This document shows, piece by piece, positions 36,405-45,514 of a DNA stretch of 64,000 nucleotides. The DNA lies in contig QHTE01000053.1 in NCBI GenBank assembly GCA_003220685.1, positions 1 through 64,000 of the forward strand. Direction: 5' to 3'. Made by a program: the position numbers and the translations under genes. How positions within the stretch are numbered: position 1 is the first letter of the stretch; every line of letters starts with the position of its first letter. The notes beneath the pieces were generated by a model. It did no database searches, was not told the origin of the DNA, and saw nothing but the letters and a program-made list of their open reading frames with translations. The DNA is from Candidatus Rokuibacteriota bacterium. GTDB taxonomy: Bacteria > Methylomirabilota > Methylomirabilia > Rokubacteriales > CSP1-6.

Positions 36405-38003
36405 ATGGCCACCGACGATCGCAGCGACGTCCTGGTGATCGGCGCCGGCGCCTCGGGCGCCGCCGTTGCCTGGCGGCTGGCCGGCGCCGGAATCGGCGTC
36501 GTGTGCCTGGAGCAAGGCGACTGGGTCAATCCGAGCGCGTACCCGCACTGGCGGGCCGACTGGGAGCTTCACCGCCACACGGACTGGAGCGCCGAGCCGA
36601 ACGTGCGGCGGCTCACTCAGGATTATCCCGTCAACGACCAGGCCTCGCCGATCTCGCCCCTCATGTACAACGCGGTGGGGGGCAGCACGATCCACTGGAG
36701 CGCGCACTTCCCGCGGTTCCGGCCCTCGGACTTTCGCGTCAAAAGCCTCGACGGCGTGGCGGACGACTGGCCGATCGACTACGCGACGCTCGAGCCGTAC
36801 TTCGACCTGAACGATCGCATGATGGGCGTGGCCGGCATCACGGGCGACCCGGCGTATCCGCCGAAGTCGCCGCGCCAGACGGCGCCGATCCCGCTCGACA
36901 CGCTCGGGCTCACCATCGCCCGCGGCTTCGAGCGGCTCGGCTGGCACTGGTGGCCCTCGGACAGCGCGATCCTCACGCGCGACTACGACGGCCGGCGAGC
37001 CTGCGTGAACTGCGGTCCCTGCGATCTGGGCTGTCCGATCGGGGCCAAGGCGAGCACGGACATCACGTACTGGCCGAAGGCGCTCGCGGCGGGCGCGCGC
37101 CTGGTCACGCGCGCCCGCGTGCGCGAGATCACGCTCGGCCCGGACGGCCTCGCCGACGGCGCGATCTACTACGACGGCGACGGGCGAGAGCGTGCGCAGA
37201 AAGCGCGCGCGGTCGTGCTGGCCGCCAACGGCATCGGCACGCCGCGGCTCCTGCTGAACTCGCGCTCGGCGCGGTTTCCCGACGGGCTCGCCAATCGCAG
37301 CGGCCTCGTCGGGCGCAACCTCATGTTCCATCCCTACGCGATGGCGCGCGGCGTCTTCGACCGGCCCCTCGGCGGCCATCGCGGTCCGATCGGCTGCAGC
37401 ATCATCAGCCAGGAGTTCTACGAGACGGATCTCGCGCGCGGCTTCGTCCGCGGCTACTCGTTCCAGGTGGCCCGCGGGCTCTCGCCGATCGCCTCGGCCA
37501 ACGGCGGCTCGGTCGGCGACCGCGTGCCCTGGGGCGGGGAGCACCGGCGGGCCTACGCCGAGCGGTTCGACCGAACCATCACCGTCGCCATCATCGGCGA
37601 GGATTTACCGGAGACGGACAATCGCGTCGACCTCGATCCCACGCTCACCGATTCGCACGGCATTCCCGCGCCGCGGGTGTCCTACCAGCTCAGCGAAAAC
37701 AGCCGGCGGATGCTCGACCACGGTATCGCGCGCGCCCGCGAGGTCCTGCTCGCCGCGGGCGCGCGGGAGGTCGCCTTCAATCCGCTCTTGCGCGCCGGCG
37801 GCTGGCACCTCATGGGCACCGCGCGCATGGGGCGCGATCCGGCCACGTCGGTGGTCGACGCCGAGGGGCGGTGCCACGACGTGCCGAACCTCTACATCGT
37901 CGACGGGAGCGTCATGGTGACGTGCGCCGGCGTGAACCCGACCTCGACGATTCAGGCCGTGGCGCTCCACGTCGCCGACGGGATGATCCGGAGACGCGCG
38001 TGA
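36405..38003 (+). CDS. GMC family oxidoreductase
   Basis: 'DVLVIGAGASGAAVAWRLAGAGIGVVCLEQGDWV', 'ACVNCGPCDLGCPIGAKASTDITYWPKALAAGARL', 'GGWHLMGTARMGRDPATSVVDAEGRCHDVPNLYIVDGSVMVTCAGVNPTSTIQAVALHVAD'. Confidence 0.93.
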   Translation: MATDDRSDVLVIGAGASGAAVAWRLAGAGIGVVCLEQGDWVNPSAYPHWRADWELHRHTDWSAEPNVRRLTQDYPVNDQASPISPLMYNAVGGSTIHWSAHFPRFRPSDFRVKSLDGVADDWPIDYATLEPYFDLNDRMMGVAGITGDPAYPPKSPRQTAPIPLDTLGLTIARGFERLGWHWWPSDSAILTRDYDGRRACVNCGPCDLGCPIGAKASTDITYWPKALAAGARLVTRARVREITLGPDGLADGAIYYDGDGRERAQKARAVVLAANGIGTPRLLLNSRSARFPDGLANRSGLVGRNLMFHPYAMARGVFDRPLGGHRGPIGCSIISQEFYETDLARGFVRGYSFQVARGLSPIASANGGSVGDRVPWGGEHRRAYAERFDRTITVAIIGEDLPETDNRVDLDPTLTDSHGIPAPRVSYQLSENSRRMLDHGIARAREVLLAAGAREVAFNPLLRAGGWHLMGTARMGRDPATSVVDAEGRCHDVPNLYIVDGSVMVTCAGVNPTSTIQAVALHVADGMIRRRA

Positions 38004-38452
38004 CACCCGAGCGTCTGGCGGCGAAGCGTGACCTCCTGCGCGCCGTGCTCGACACTCTCGTGCCGGCCGGCGACGGCTTTCCGGAAAGCGGCGCCCTGGC
38101 GCTCGACCATCTCCTCGCGATCGCCGGCGCCTCGGCCGAGGCCGGATCGCTGCTGGCGCGCGCGCTCGACGCCGTCGAGACCGCGGCGCGCGCCGACGCG
38201 GCCCGCGGATTCGCGGGGTTGAGCGTCGCCCGGCGCGAGGATCTTCTTCGCGCGGTCGAGCGTTTACACCCCGAGGCGTTCGACGCGCTCGTCCGCCACA
38301 CCTATGACGGGTTCTACAGCCATCCGGCGACGATCGCGCGGCTCGGGCTCGAGCCCGGGCCGGTGCAGCCGCGCGGCCACCGGATCGAGCCGGCGGCGCT
38401 CCCGGATCTGGCGCGCGTGGCCGCACGAGGGCCGATCTTCCGTCGCGCGTAG
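38000..38452 (+). CDS. Gluconate 2-dehydrogenase subunit 3-like protein
   Basis: 150 aa following a GMC oxidoreductase with GTGA overlap; 'KRDLLRAVLDTLVPAGDGFPESGALALDHLL', 'HPEAFDALVRHTYDGFYSHPATIARLG'. Confidence 0.7.
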   Translation: MTPERLAAKRDLLRAVLDTLVPAGDGFPESGALALDHLLAIAGASAEAGSLLARALDAVETAARADAARGFAGLSVARREDLLRAVERLHPEAFDALVRHTYDGFYSHPATIARLGLEPGPVQPRGHRIEPAALPDLARVAARGPIFRRA

Positions 38453-38506
38453 GTGTCGCCGCCGGGCGACGTTGACGGCCGGCGCCGGGTATCACTAGAC
38501 TCGCTC

Positions 38507-39085
38507 ATGCCCGAGCCCCCGCTCCCGATGAAGCGCTGGAAGCGCGTCGAGTACGAGCGCCTCGTCGACCGGGGGATTTTCGAGCCGGGTGACCGCATCG
38601 AGCTGATCGACGGCCTCTTGCTGGTTTCGGAGCCTCAGAGCTCGTTCCACTACACGGCGATCCAGCTCGTCGAGCGCGTGCTGTCGCGCGCCTTCGGCGA
38701 CGGCTGGACCGTTCGCACGCAGGCCCCGATCGCGCTCGACGATGCGTCGGAGCCCGAGCCGGACGTCGCAGTAGTGCGCGGCGAGATTCGTGACTACGCG
38801 ACCTCGCATCCGGCGGATCCCGTGCTCGTCGTGGAGGTCGCGGTCTCGAGCCTCACGTTCGATCGCGAGCACAAGGCGAGCCTCTATGCGCGCGCCGGGC
38901 GCCCCGAGTACTGGATCGTCAATCTGGTCGACCGCGTGCTCGAGGTGCGGCGCGAGCCGGCGCCGGAGCCATCGGCGCCGTACGGCTGGGACTATGCCGT
39001 GGTCGATGTGCTGGGCCAGGCCGAGCGAGTGTCGTCCTTGGGAGCGTCGGCCATCCAGATCCCCGTCGTCGATCTGCTGCCGTGA
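38507..39085 (+). CDS. Uma2 family (DUF820-like) restriction-endonuclease-fold protein
   Basis: Paralogue of 1591..2166: 'RIELIDGLLLVSEP', 'EPEPDVAVVRGE', 'PVLVVEVAVSSLTFDREHKASLYARAGRPEYWIVNLVDRVLEVRREP'. Confidence 0.88.
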   Translation: MPEPPLPMKRWKRVEYERLVDRGIFEPGDRIELIDGLLLVSEPQSSFHYTAIQLVERVLSRAFGDGWTVRTQAPIALDDASEPEPDVAVVRGEIRDYATSHPADPVLVVEVAVSSLTFDREHKASLYARAGRPEYWIVNLVDRVLEVRREPAPEPSAPYGWDYAVVDVLGQAERVSSLGASAIQIPVVDLLP

Positions 39086-39144
39086 GGCTGCGCGCGTCTA
39101 TCGCGCGTATATTATGAGTCCAGGCTGCACGACGAGGTGAGCCG

Positions 39145-40944
39145 ATGAGTAAGCCGACCGGACGCATCCACGAGATGGAGCACCACGCCGCCGACCGAGC
39201 GACGACGCGGCCCGTGGTCTCGGGCACGCAGGGCGTCGTCTCGGGAGGTCATCCGCTCGTGTCGATGGCGGGCATGCGTATGCTGCTCTCGGGCGGCAAC
39301 GCGTTCGACGCCGCGGTGGCCGCCGGCTTCGCCGCCGCCGTCGTGGAGCCGGCCGCATCGTACACGCTCTGTGGCGAGTGCGTAGCGCTCATCCACGACG
39401 CGCGAGGGCGCGAGACCCTGGCGCTGAGCGGTCAGGGCACGGCGCCGGCGCTCGCGACCGTGCGGCTCTTCCGCGAGCGCAAGCTCGATCGCATCCCGAC
39501 CGGGCCGGGCGCGAACGCGCATCTGTCGTTCACCGTGCCGGGCGCCGTCGACGCGTACCTGACCCTGCTGGAGACGCACGGCACGAAGAGCGTGAGCGAG
39601 GTGCTGGCCCCGGCGGTTCACTACGCCGAGCACGGGTTCCCGATGTACGAATACATGCGCGGTCTCCTCGCCATTCCCGAGACGCGGAGCCAGTTCGACA
39701 TCTATCCACCCGGTGGCACGGCCGTCTTCTACCCGGGCGGGCGCGTGCCCGAGGTCGGCGAGCTGTTCGTGCAGCCGGCGCTCGGCGCGACGCTCCGGCG
39801 GCTCATCGAGGCCGACACAAAGGCCCGCGGCCATCGCACGGCCGGCATCGCGGCGGCGCGCGAGCGCTTCTACCGGGGCGACATCGCGTCGGCGATCGGC
39901 GCCTTCTCCGAGCGGCTCGGCGGGCTCCTACGCGCCTCCGATCTGGCCGGATATCGGGCGCGGCTCGAGCCGCCGCTCAGGACGGCCTTCGCGGGCCGGG
40001 AGGTCCTGGGCCAGTCCGCGTGGACGCAGGGGCCCGTGCTCATGCAGGCCCTGGGCATGCTCGCGACATTCGATCTGCGCGGCCTCGGCCACAACTCCGC
40101 CCGGTACATCCACGTGGTCTCGGAGGCGCTCAAGCTCGCGTTCGCCGACCGCGAGCGATACTACGGCGACCGTGAGGACGCGCTCGCCTCGATCGGCGAT
40201 CTGCTCGCACCTGCCTACTTGAAGGAGCGGGCGGCGCTGATCCGCAGCGACCGCGCAGCGGCGGAGGCGCCCGCGCCGGGAGATCCCCGGCACCTCGGCG
40301 GCGCGGCGCGTAGCACCGGCGCGACGGCGGGCGTGCGCACGACCGGCGTGTCGGCGGCCGCGGCCGACGGCACCACGCACATCGCCGCGATCGACCGCGA
40401 GGGCAACATGATCTGCCTGACGCCGAGCGGCGGCGTGTTCAGGAAATCGGCGTTCGCGCCCGAGCTCGGCTGCACGCTCAGCACGCGCAGCGAGATGTTC
40501 GTGCTCGAGGACGAGCACCCCAACGGCCTCGTCCAGGGCAAGCGCCCGCGGACCACGCTCGTGAATTACCTGATCTGCGAGGGCGGCGTGCCCACCATGA
40601 CCGTGGGCTGTCCCGGGGGCGACGATCAGAGCCAGGCGGACCTGCAGCTCGTGCTGAATCTGCTGATCTTTGGCATGAACCCCCAGCAGGCGGTCGAGGC
40701 GCCGCGCTTCTCGACGCAAACGCTCGTCAACTCGTTCTATCCGCGCGTCTATCGGCCGGGCCAGCTGAACGTGGAGCCGGGCATTCCCGAGCGCACGCGC
40801 GCCGAGCTGTCCGCGCTCGGTCACGAGGTGACGGAAATGGGCGCCTGCGGCATCGGCGCGGTGGTGACGCGACGCGATCCACAGACGGGCGTGCTCTCGG
40901 CCGGCGCCGACCCGCGCCGCCCGACCTACGCGCTCGCGTGGTAG
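39145..40944 (+). CDS. Gamma-glutamyltransferase family protein
   Basis: 'GMRMLLSGGNAFDAAVAAGFAAAVVEPAAS', 'GTTHIAAIDREGNMICLTPSGG', 'GKRPRTTLVNYLICEGGVPTMTVGCPGGDDQSQADLQLVLNLLIFGMNPQQAVEAPRF'. Confidence 0.92.
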   Translation: MSKPTGRIHEMEHHAADRATTRPVVSGTQGVVSGGHPLVSMAGMRMLLSGGNAFDAAVAAGFAAAVVEPAASYTLCGECVALIHDARGRETLALSGQGTAPALATVRLFRERKLDRIPTGPGANAHLSFTVPGAVDAYLTLLETHGTKSVSEVLAPAVHYAEHGFPMYEYMRGLLAIPETRSQFDIYPPGGTAVFYPGGRVPEVGELFVQPALGATLRRLIEADTKARGHRTAGIAAARERFYRGDIASAIGAFSERLGGLLRASDLAGYRARLEPPLRTAFAGREVLGQSAWTQGPVLMQALGMLATFDLRGLGHNSARYIHVVSEALKLAFADRERYYGDREDALASIGDLLAPAYLKERAALIRSDRAAAEAPAPGDPRHLGGAARSTGATAGVRTTGVSAAAADGTTHIAAIDREGNMICLTPSGGVFRKSAFAPELGCTLSTRSEMFVLEDEHPNGLVQGKRPRTTLVNYLICEGGVPTMTVGCPGGDDQSQADLQLVLNLLIFGMNPQQAVEAPRFSTQTLVNSFYPRVYRPGQLNVEPGIPERTRAELSALGHEVTEMGACGIGAVVTRRDPQTGVLSAGADPRRPTYALAW

Positions 40945-40955
40945 GGGAGGCGACG

Positions 40956-42059
40956 ATGAGCATCGCAGCGAGACCGCCGTTCCGCGCCGACCACGTGGGA
41001 AGCCTCCTGCGTCCGCCCGAGCTGCGCGAGGAGCGCGCGCGCGCGGCGCGCGGCGAGATCGACCGCGCGGCGCTGCGCGCGGTCGAGGACCAGGCGATCC
41101 GTGGCGCCGTCGCGCTGCAGGAGTCGGTCGGGCTGCAGTCGATCACCGACGGCGAGTTCCGGCGTGACTGGTGGCACATCGACTTCCTACGGGGCTTCGA
41201 CGGCGTGGAGACCTCGGCGCAGAGCTTCGGCGTGAAGTTCGAGGGCGCCGACGAGCAGCCGCCGCTCATGAAGGTGACCGGCAAGATCCGGCGTTCCCGG
41301 CCGAGCATGCTCGATCACTTCACCTTCCTCAAATCGGCGACCCGGCGCACGGCCAAGTTCTGCCTGCCGTCGCCGGTCATGCTCCACGCCCGGGGCGACC
41401 GTCCGACGCTCGAGGCCACCTATCCGGACCTAGCCGAGTTCTGGGCGGATCTGACCGCCGCGTATCGCGACGAGATCCGCGCGCTGTGCCAGGCCGGCTG
41501 CACCTATCTTCAGATCGACGACACCACCGTGGCGATGATGTGCGACCCGAAGGTGCGCGAGCAGGTCAAGAAGCTCGGCGACGATCCGGAGCAACTGCCG
41601 GGAATCTATGCCGACCAGGTCAACGCCGCGCTGCGCGACGTGCCGCGCGACGTCACGGTCGCCATCCACACCTGCCGTGGCAACTTCAAGAGCACCTGGA
41701 TGGCCAGCGGCGGCTACGACCCGGTCGCCGAGACCGTCTTCACCCGGTTGAACGTGAACGCGTTCTTCCTGGAGTACGACACCGAACGCGCCGGCGGCTT
41801 CGAGCCCCTGCGGTTCGTGCCCAAGGGCAAGAAGGTGGTGCTCGGGCTGATCAGCTCGAAGGTCCCCACGCTCGAGGGGAAGGAGGATCTCAAGCGCCGT
41901 ATCGAGGCCGCCGCCAAGTACGTGCCGTTCGAGAATCTCTGCCTGAGCCCGCAGTGCGGCTTCTCGAGCACGCACCACGGCAACAAGATCACGATCGACG
42001 ACGAGAAGCGCAAGCTCGGGCTGGCGCTCGAGGTCGCGCGTGAGGTGTGGGGTTCGTAG
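40956..42059 (+). CDS. MetE C-terminal-domain (cobalamin-independent methionine synthase-like) protein
   Basis: 'FRADHVGSLLRPPELREERARAARGEI', 'QSITDGEFRRDWWHIDFLRGFDGVE', 'TYLQIDDTTVAMMCD', 'VAIHTCRGNFKSTW', 'LCLSPQCGFSSTHHGN'. Confidence 0.9.
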   Translation: MSIAARPPFRADHVGSLLRPPELREERARAARGEIDRAALRAVEDQAIRGAVALQESVGLQSITDGEFRRDWWHIDFLRGFDGVETSAQSFGVKFEGADEQPPLMKVTGKIRRSRPSMLDHFTFLKSATRRTAKFCLPSPVMLHARGDRPTLEATYPDLAEFWADLTAAYRDEIRALCQAGCTYLQIDDTTVAMMCDPKVREQVKKLGDDPEQLPGIYADQVNAALRDVPRDVTVAIHTCRGNFKSTWMASGGYDPVAETVFTRLNVNAFFLEYDTERAGGFEPLRFVPKGKKVVLGLISSKVPTLEGKEDLKRRIEAAAKYVPFENLCLSPQCGFSSTHHGNKITIDDEKRKLGLALEVAREVWGS

Positions 42060-42084
42060 GGTGTGACGCTTCTTAAACCCTCCG

Positions 42085-42477
42085 GGCCATCTGGCCCGTG
42101 GTCGCGACGATCCACCGGAGGATCCGCGCATCGCTTCGTCCGCCCGAGTGATCGAGGCCGGAGGATTGGTCGTGGGCGCGATGTTCGACCTGACCACCGT
42201 GGGCCTCGCCGCCGCGACAGGCGATCGGCTCGACTTCGGCGAGGACTTCTCGCTCGAGCAGTTGCAGCGCGTATTCGGACGGCGCGTCGACGTGGTGGTG
42301 TTCGGAGCGACTCACCGCGAGATCGTCGCGTTTCACCGGGGCGTCTTGCTCGTCAATCCGGGGAGCCCGACCCTTCCGGCGCGGCCGAGATCGGGGGCCG
42401 TCGGGACCGCCGCGTTGCTCGAACTCGAGCGGGGCGTCGCGCTGGCCGAGATCGTGACGTTCGCAAGGCCACGATGA
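42085..42477 (+). pseudogene. 5'-truncated metallophosphoesterase (YfcE/MJ0936-like) remnant
   Basis: 'ARGRDDPPEDPRIASSARVIEAGGLVVGAMFDL ... DVVVFGATHREIVAFHRGVLLVNPGSPTLPARPRSGAVGTAALLELERG' matches the C-terminal half of the family (VVFGHTH..., LLVNPGSP...). The N-terminal metal-binding half is absent just downstream of the previous stop. Confidence 0.68.
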
Positions 42478-42656
42478 ACAACCCTCGGCGGGCGTCCCGC
42501 ATTTTCCGCGCGACCGGGTCTGCGGACGCTGCCTCGACGGTCCCGCAGCGTGGCGTAGATGACGCACTCGCGGGCCGCGCCAAGGCTCACGATGCGCGCA
42601 GGCTCGGTGACGTGTTGCCACCCGTTGGCGCGCGGCGGCTAGCATGTCCACGCAAG

Positions 42657-43685
42657 CTAGCGAAACGCCGGCGCCACCTCCCGCGCGAAGCGCTCCATCG
42701 AGCGCATCACGCGCGCGTGCTCCAGGTCCCCGAACGAGAAGCTGCAGTTGAAGTGCGTGATGCCGACCATCTCCTCGACGCGCTTGATCTGACGGATGAC
42801 CGTGTCCGGCGTGCCGATGACCAGGAAGCGGTCGAGCAGGTCGTCGGTGTCGGGCTCCTTGGGCGCCGGCACCGGGATCGCGCGTCCGCGCTCGACCCGC
42901 TCGTACTGATTGCGCAGCGAGAGCGTCACGCGCATGTTCCAGCGCGCCTCCTCGGCGGCGGCTCGGGCGTCGACCTGGCTCTCGGCCACGTAGACCGCGC
43001 GCTGCACACCGACCCGCAGGGGGTGAGGGGGCTTGAACTCGCCGACCAATCGATCGAGCAGCCGGCGGAACTCGGCCATGCGCTCGATCGGCACACCGAA
43101 GCCTCCGGTGAGCACGTTGAAGCCGCGGCGCACCGCCGCCTCGATCGACTCCGGGCTCTGCGCGGTGATCCAGATCGGCGGGTGGGGCTGCTGGAGGGGC
43201 TGCGGGAAGACCGTGGTCTCCGGGATCTTGAAAAGCTTGCCGTCGTAGCTGAAGGGCCGGCCCTCGAACGCCTTCAGGAGAATATCGATCGATTCATCCC
43301 AGCGAGCCCGCCCACTCTCCAGGTCGAGGCCGAAACGCTCGAACTCGTATGGCTGATAGCCGCGTCCGAGCCCGACGTCGAGGCGACCGCCGGAGAGGAG
43401 GTCGAGCGTCGCGATCTCCTCGGCGATGACCAGCGGATGATGGAGCGGCACGACGATGACCGCGGTGCCGACGCGGATCCGCGTGGTCTTCGCGGCAATG
43501 TACGTCGCGAGCTGGGCCGGGCGCGAGAGGTAGCCGTACGTCGAGAAATGATGCTCGGCGAGCCAGACGTTGCCGAAGCCGAGCGTCTCGGCGGCCTGGG
43601 CGATCTCGAGCCCGCGCGCGTAGATCTCCCGCGACGAGCGCGCCGACGGAGACTGCATCAAGAGGAACGTTCCGAAGTTGATCAT
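42657..43685 (-). CDS. LLM class flavin-dependent oxidoreductase
   Basis: 'NVWLAEHHFSTYGYLSRPAQLATYIAAKTTRIRVGTAVIVVPLHHPLVIAEEIATLDLLSGGRLDVGLGRGYQPYEF'; ATGA overlap with upstream gene. Confidence 0.93.
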   Translation of the reverse strand: MINFGTFLLMQSPSARSSREIYARGLEIAQAAETLGFGNVWLAEHHFSTYGYLSRPAQLATYIAAKTTRIRVGTAVIVVPLHHPLVIAEEIATLDLLSGGRLDVGLGRGYQPYEFERFGLDLESGRARWDESIDILLKAFEGRPFSYDGKLFKIPETTVFPQPLQQPHPPIWITAQSPESIEAAVRRGFNVLTGGFGVPIERMAEFRRLLDRLVGEFKPPHPLRVGVQRAVYVAESQVDARAAAEEARWNMRVTLSLRNQYERVERGRAIPVPAPKEPDTDDLLDRFLVIGTPDTVIRQIKRVEEMVGITHFNCSFSFGDLEHARVMRSMERFAREVAPAFR

Positions 43686-44545
43686 CGTCGGCTGTACCAG
43701 GGAAGCGGGCGCCCCGGGACCTTGACGCGCATGGCGTAGACCGACGTGCGGGCGGTGAAGAACAGCGTCCGGAGGTCCGGGCCGCCGAACGCGAGATTGG
43801 CGGGAACCTCGGGGGTGCGGATGACGCCGAGCTTCGTGCCGTCGGGCGCGAACACCCAGGTGCCGCCCGGACCCGTGCAGAAGACCCGGCCCTCGACGTC
43901 GACCTTCATGCCGTCGGGCACGCCGTCGGTCTCGTCCGACGACATGTCGGCGAAGATCCGGCGCCGGATCAGCTTGCCCCCCGAATCGATCTCGAGGGCG
44001 TGGATGTACTGCGCCCAGCGCGTGTTGGCCACGTAGAGCACGCGCTCGTCGGGTGAGAAGGCCAGGCCGTTGGGATACTCGCAGTCGGCGACGAGCGACG
44101 TCTTGCCGTCGGGTGCGATGCGATAGACGCCGGCGGATGGCAGCTCCCGCTCGGCGAGCGGCACGCGCAGGCCCGGATCTGTGAAGTAGATGCTGCCGTC
44201 GGATCTGCAGACGACGTCGTTCGGGCGATTCAGCCGCTTGCCCTCGAAGCGGTCCATCAGGATCTCGCTCCGGTCGCCGGTCCAGCGCGTGACGCGACGG
44301 TTGCCGCCCTCGCAGATGACGAGCCGGCCCTGCAAATCGAACGTCGTGCCGTTGCCCTCGCCGGTGTCGAAGCGCACCAGCTCGGGTGCCTTGCCCGGTG
44401 TGAGCTTGTGCAGATTGCTCCGGCGGATGTCGACGAAGTAGTAGAAGCCGTCGGGGTGCCAGACCGGGCCCTCGGTGAAGACGAAGCCCGTGGCAAGCCG
44501 TTCGGCCTCTTTCGATTCGAGGATGCCGGACAGCGCGTCGCTCAT
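43682..44545 (-). CDS. SMP-30/gluconolactonase/LRE family protein
   Basis: 'GFVFTEGPVWHPDGFYYFVDIRRSNLHKL', 'NRPNDVVCRSDGSIYFTDPG', 'YPNGLAFSPDERVLYVANT', 'VPDGMKVDVEGRVFCTGPGGTWVFAPDG'. Confidence 0.93.
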   Translation of the reverse strand: MSDALSGILESKEAERLATGFVFTEGPVWHPDGFYYFVDIRRSNLHKLTPGKAPELVRFDTGEGNGTTFDLQGRLVICEGGNRRVTRWTGDRSEILMDRFEGKRLNRPNDVVCRSDGSIYFTDPGLRVPLAERELPSAGVYRIAPDGKTSLVADCEYPNGLAFSPDERVLYVANTRWAQYIHALEIDSGGKLIRRRIFADMSSDETDGVPDGMKVDVEGRVFCTGPGGTWVFAPDGTKLGVIRTPEVPANLAFGGPDLRTLFFTARTSVYAMRVKVPGRPLPWYSRR

Positions 44546-45456
44546 GATGTCGTCCCTCGATTCTTCGTGCGAAGCTCGACACCGGCCCGCTCTTCCTGCA
44601 GCTTGAAGAACGTCATCGAATCCTTGTCGCCCCAGCCGCGCCCGAGCGCTTCCTCGAGCTGTTGCTCGGCCAGCGCCGCGATCATCATCGGCACGTGGTA
44701 CTCGCGCCCGAGCTCGGTGGCGAGGCCGACGTCTTTCCGGAGGAGCCTCAGCGCGAAGCTCACGTCGTCGAAGGCGCCGGGGAACACCGTGTTGGGGATC
44801 ATGTCCTTGAGCACGCGGCCCTGGCCGAACGAGCTCTTGGCGAGCGCGTCGAGCAGCACCTCGGGCGCCACGCCGGCCTTGACGCCGAGGGTCATGCCCT
44901 CGGCGATGGCCATGCGCGAGCACGCCGAGACCATGTTGTGCACGAGCTTGGCGACCGTGCCGCAGCCGATCCCGCCGACCCAGGTGACCTTGTCGCCGAT
45001 CGCGTCGAGCACGGTCTTGACCCGCTCGTAGAGCGCCTCGTCGCCGCCGACCAGCACCGCGAGCTTGCCCGAGCGGGCGCCGGGGACGCCACCGCTGACC
45101 GGCGCGTCCAGCACGTCGACGCCGCGCTCGGCGCAGACACCGTGGATCTTCCGGATCAAGGTCGCCGAGTTCGTCGACAGATCGACGTAGAGCGTGCCGC
45201 GCGCCGCCCCTTCGAGGATGCCGTTGGCGCCGAGCACCACGGACTCGACTTCGCGAGGGCCGGGCAGGGAGGTGAAGACCACCTCGCTCGCTTGAGCGAC
45301 CGCCCTGGGCGTGTCGGCCCATCGGGCGCCCTGGGCGAGGTGAGGCTTCGCCAGCTCGTGACGGACGTCGTTGACGACCATCGCGTGTCCGGCCTTCAGC
45401 ACGTTGAGAGCCATCGGTCCGCCCATGTTGCCGAGCCCGATGAAGCCGATGCGCAT
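44542..45456 (-). CDS. NAD(P)-dependent beta-hydroxyacid dehydrogenase family oxidoreductase (3-hydroxyisobutyrate dehydrogenase-like)
   Basis: 'MRIGFIGLGNMGGPMALNVLKAGHAMVVNDV', 'VLDAPVSGGVPGARSGKLAVLVGGDEALYERV', 'GCGTVAKLVHNMVSACSRMAIAEGMTLGVKAGV'. Confidence 0.92.
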   Translation of the reverse strand: MRIGFIGLGNMGGPMALNVLKAGHAMVVNDVRHELAKPHLAQGARWADTPRAVAQASEVVFTSLPGPREVESVVLGANGILEGAARGTLYVDLSTNSATLIRKIHGVCAERGVDVLDAPVSGGVPGARSGKLAVLVGGDEALYERVKTVLDAIGDKVTWVGGIGCGTVAKLVHNMVSACSRMAIAEGMTLGVKAGVAPEVLLDALAKSSFGQGRVLKDMIPNTVFPGAFDDVSFALRLLRKDVGLATELGREYHVPMMIAALAEQQLEEALGRGWGDKDSMTFFKLQEERAGVELRTKNRGTTS

Positions 45457-45514
45457 GCGCGTCTCCTCCTCCTGGAACGATGTGCTAAGGTACACCAACC
45501 AAAGGAGATCTCGC

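Noticed and set aside
36503-37999. Upstream part of the 649-aa + strand ORF 36503..38452
   Set aside because: Only the last 150 codons (from GTG 38000) look like a real protein; the rest is a frame-shifted shadow of the GMC oxidoreductase.
42083-42098. Small hairpin CGGGCC-ATCT-GGCCCG after the MetE-like gene
   Set aside because: Only 6 bp and no T-tract; overlaps the metallophosphoesterase remnant; not enough to call a terminator.
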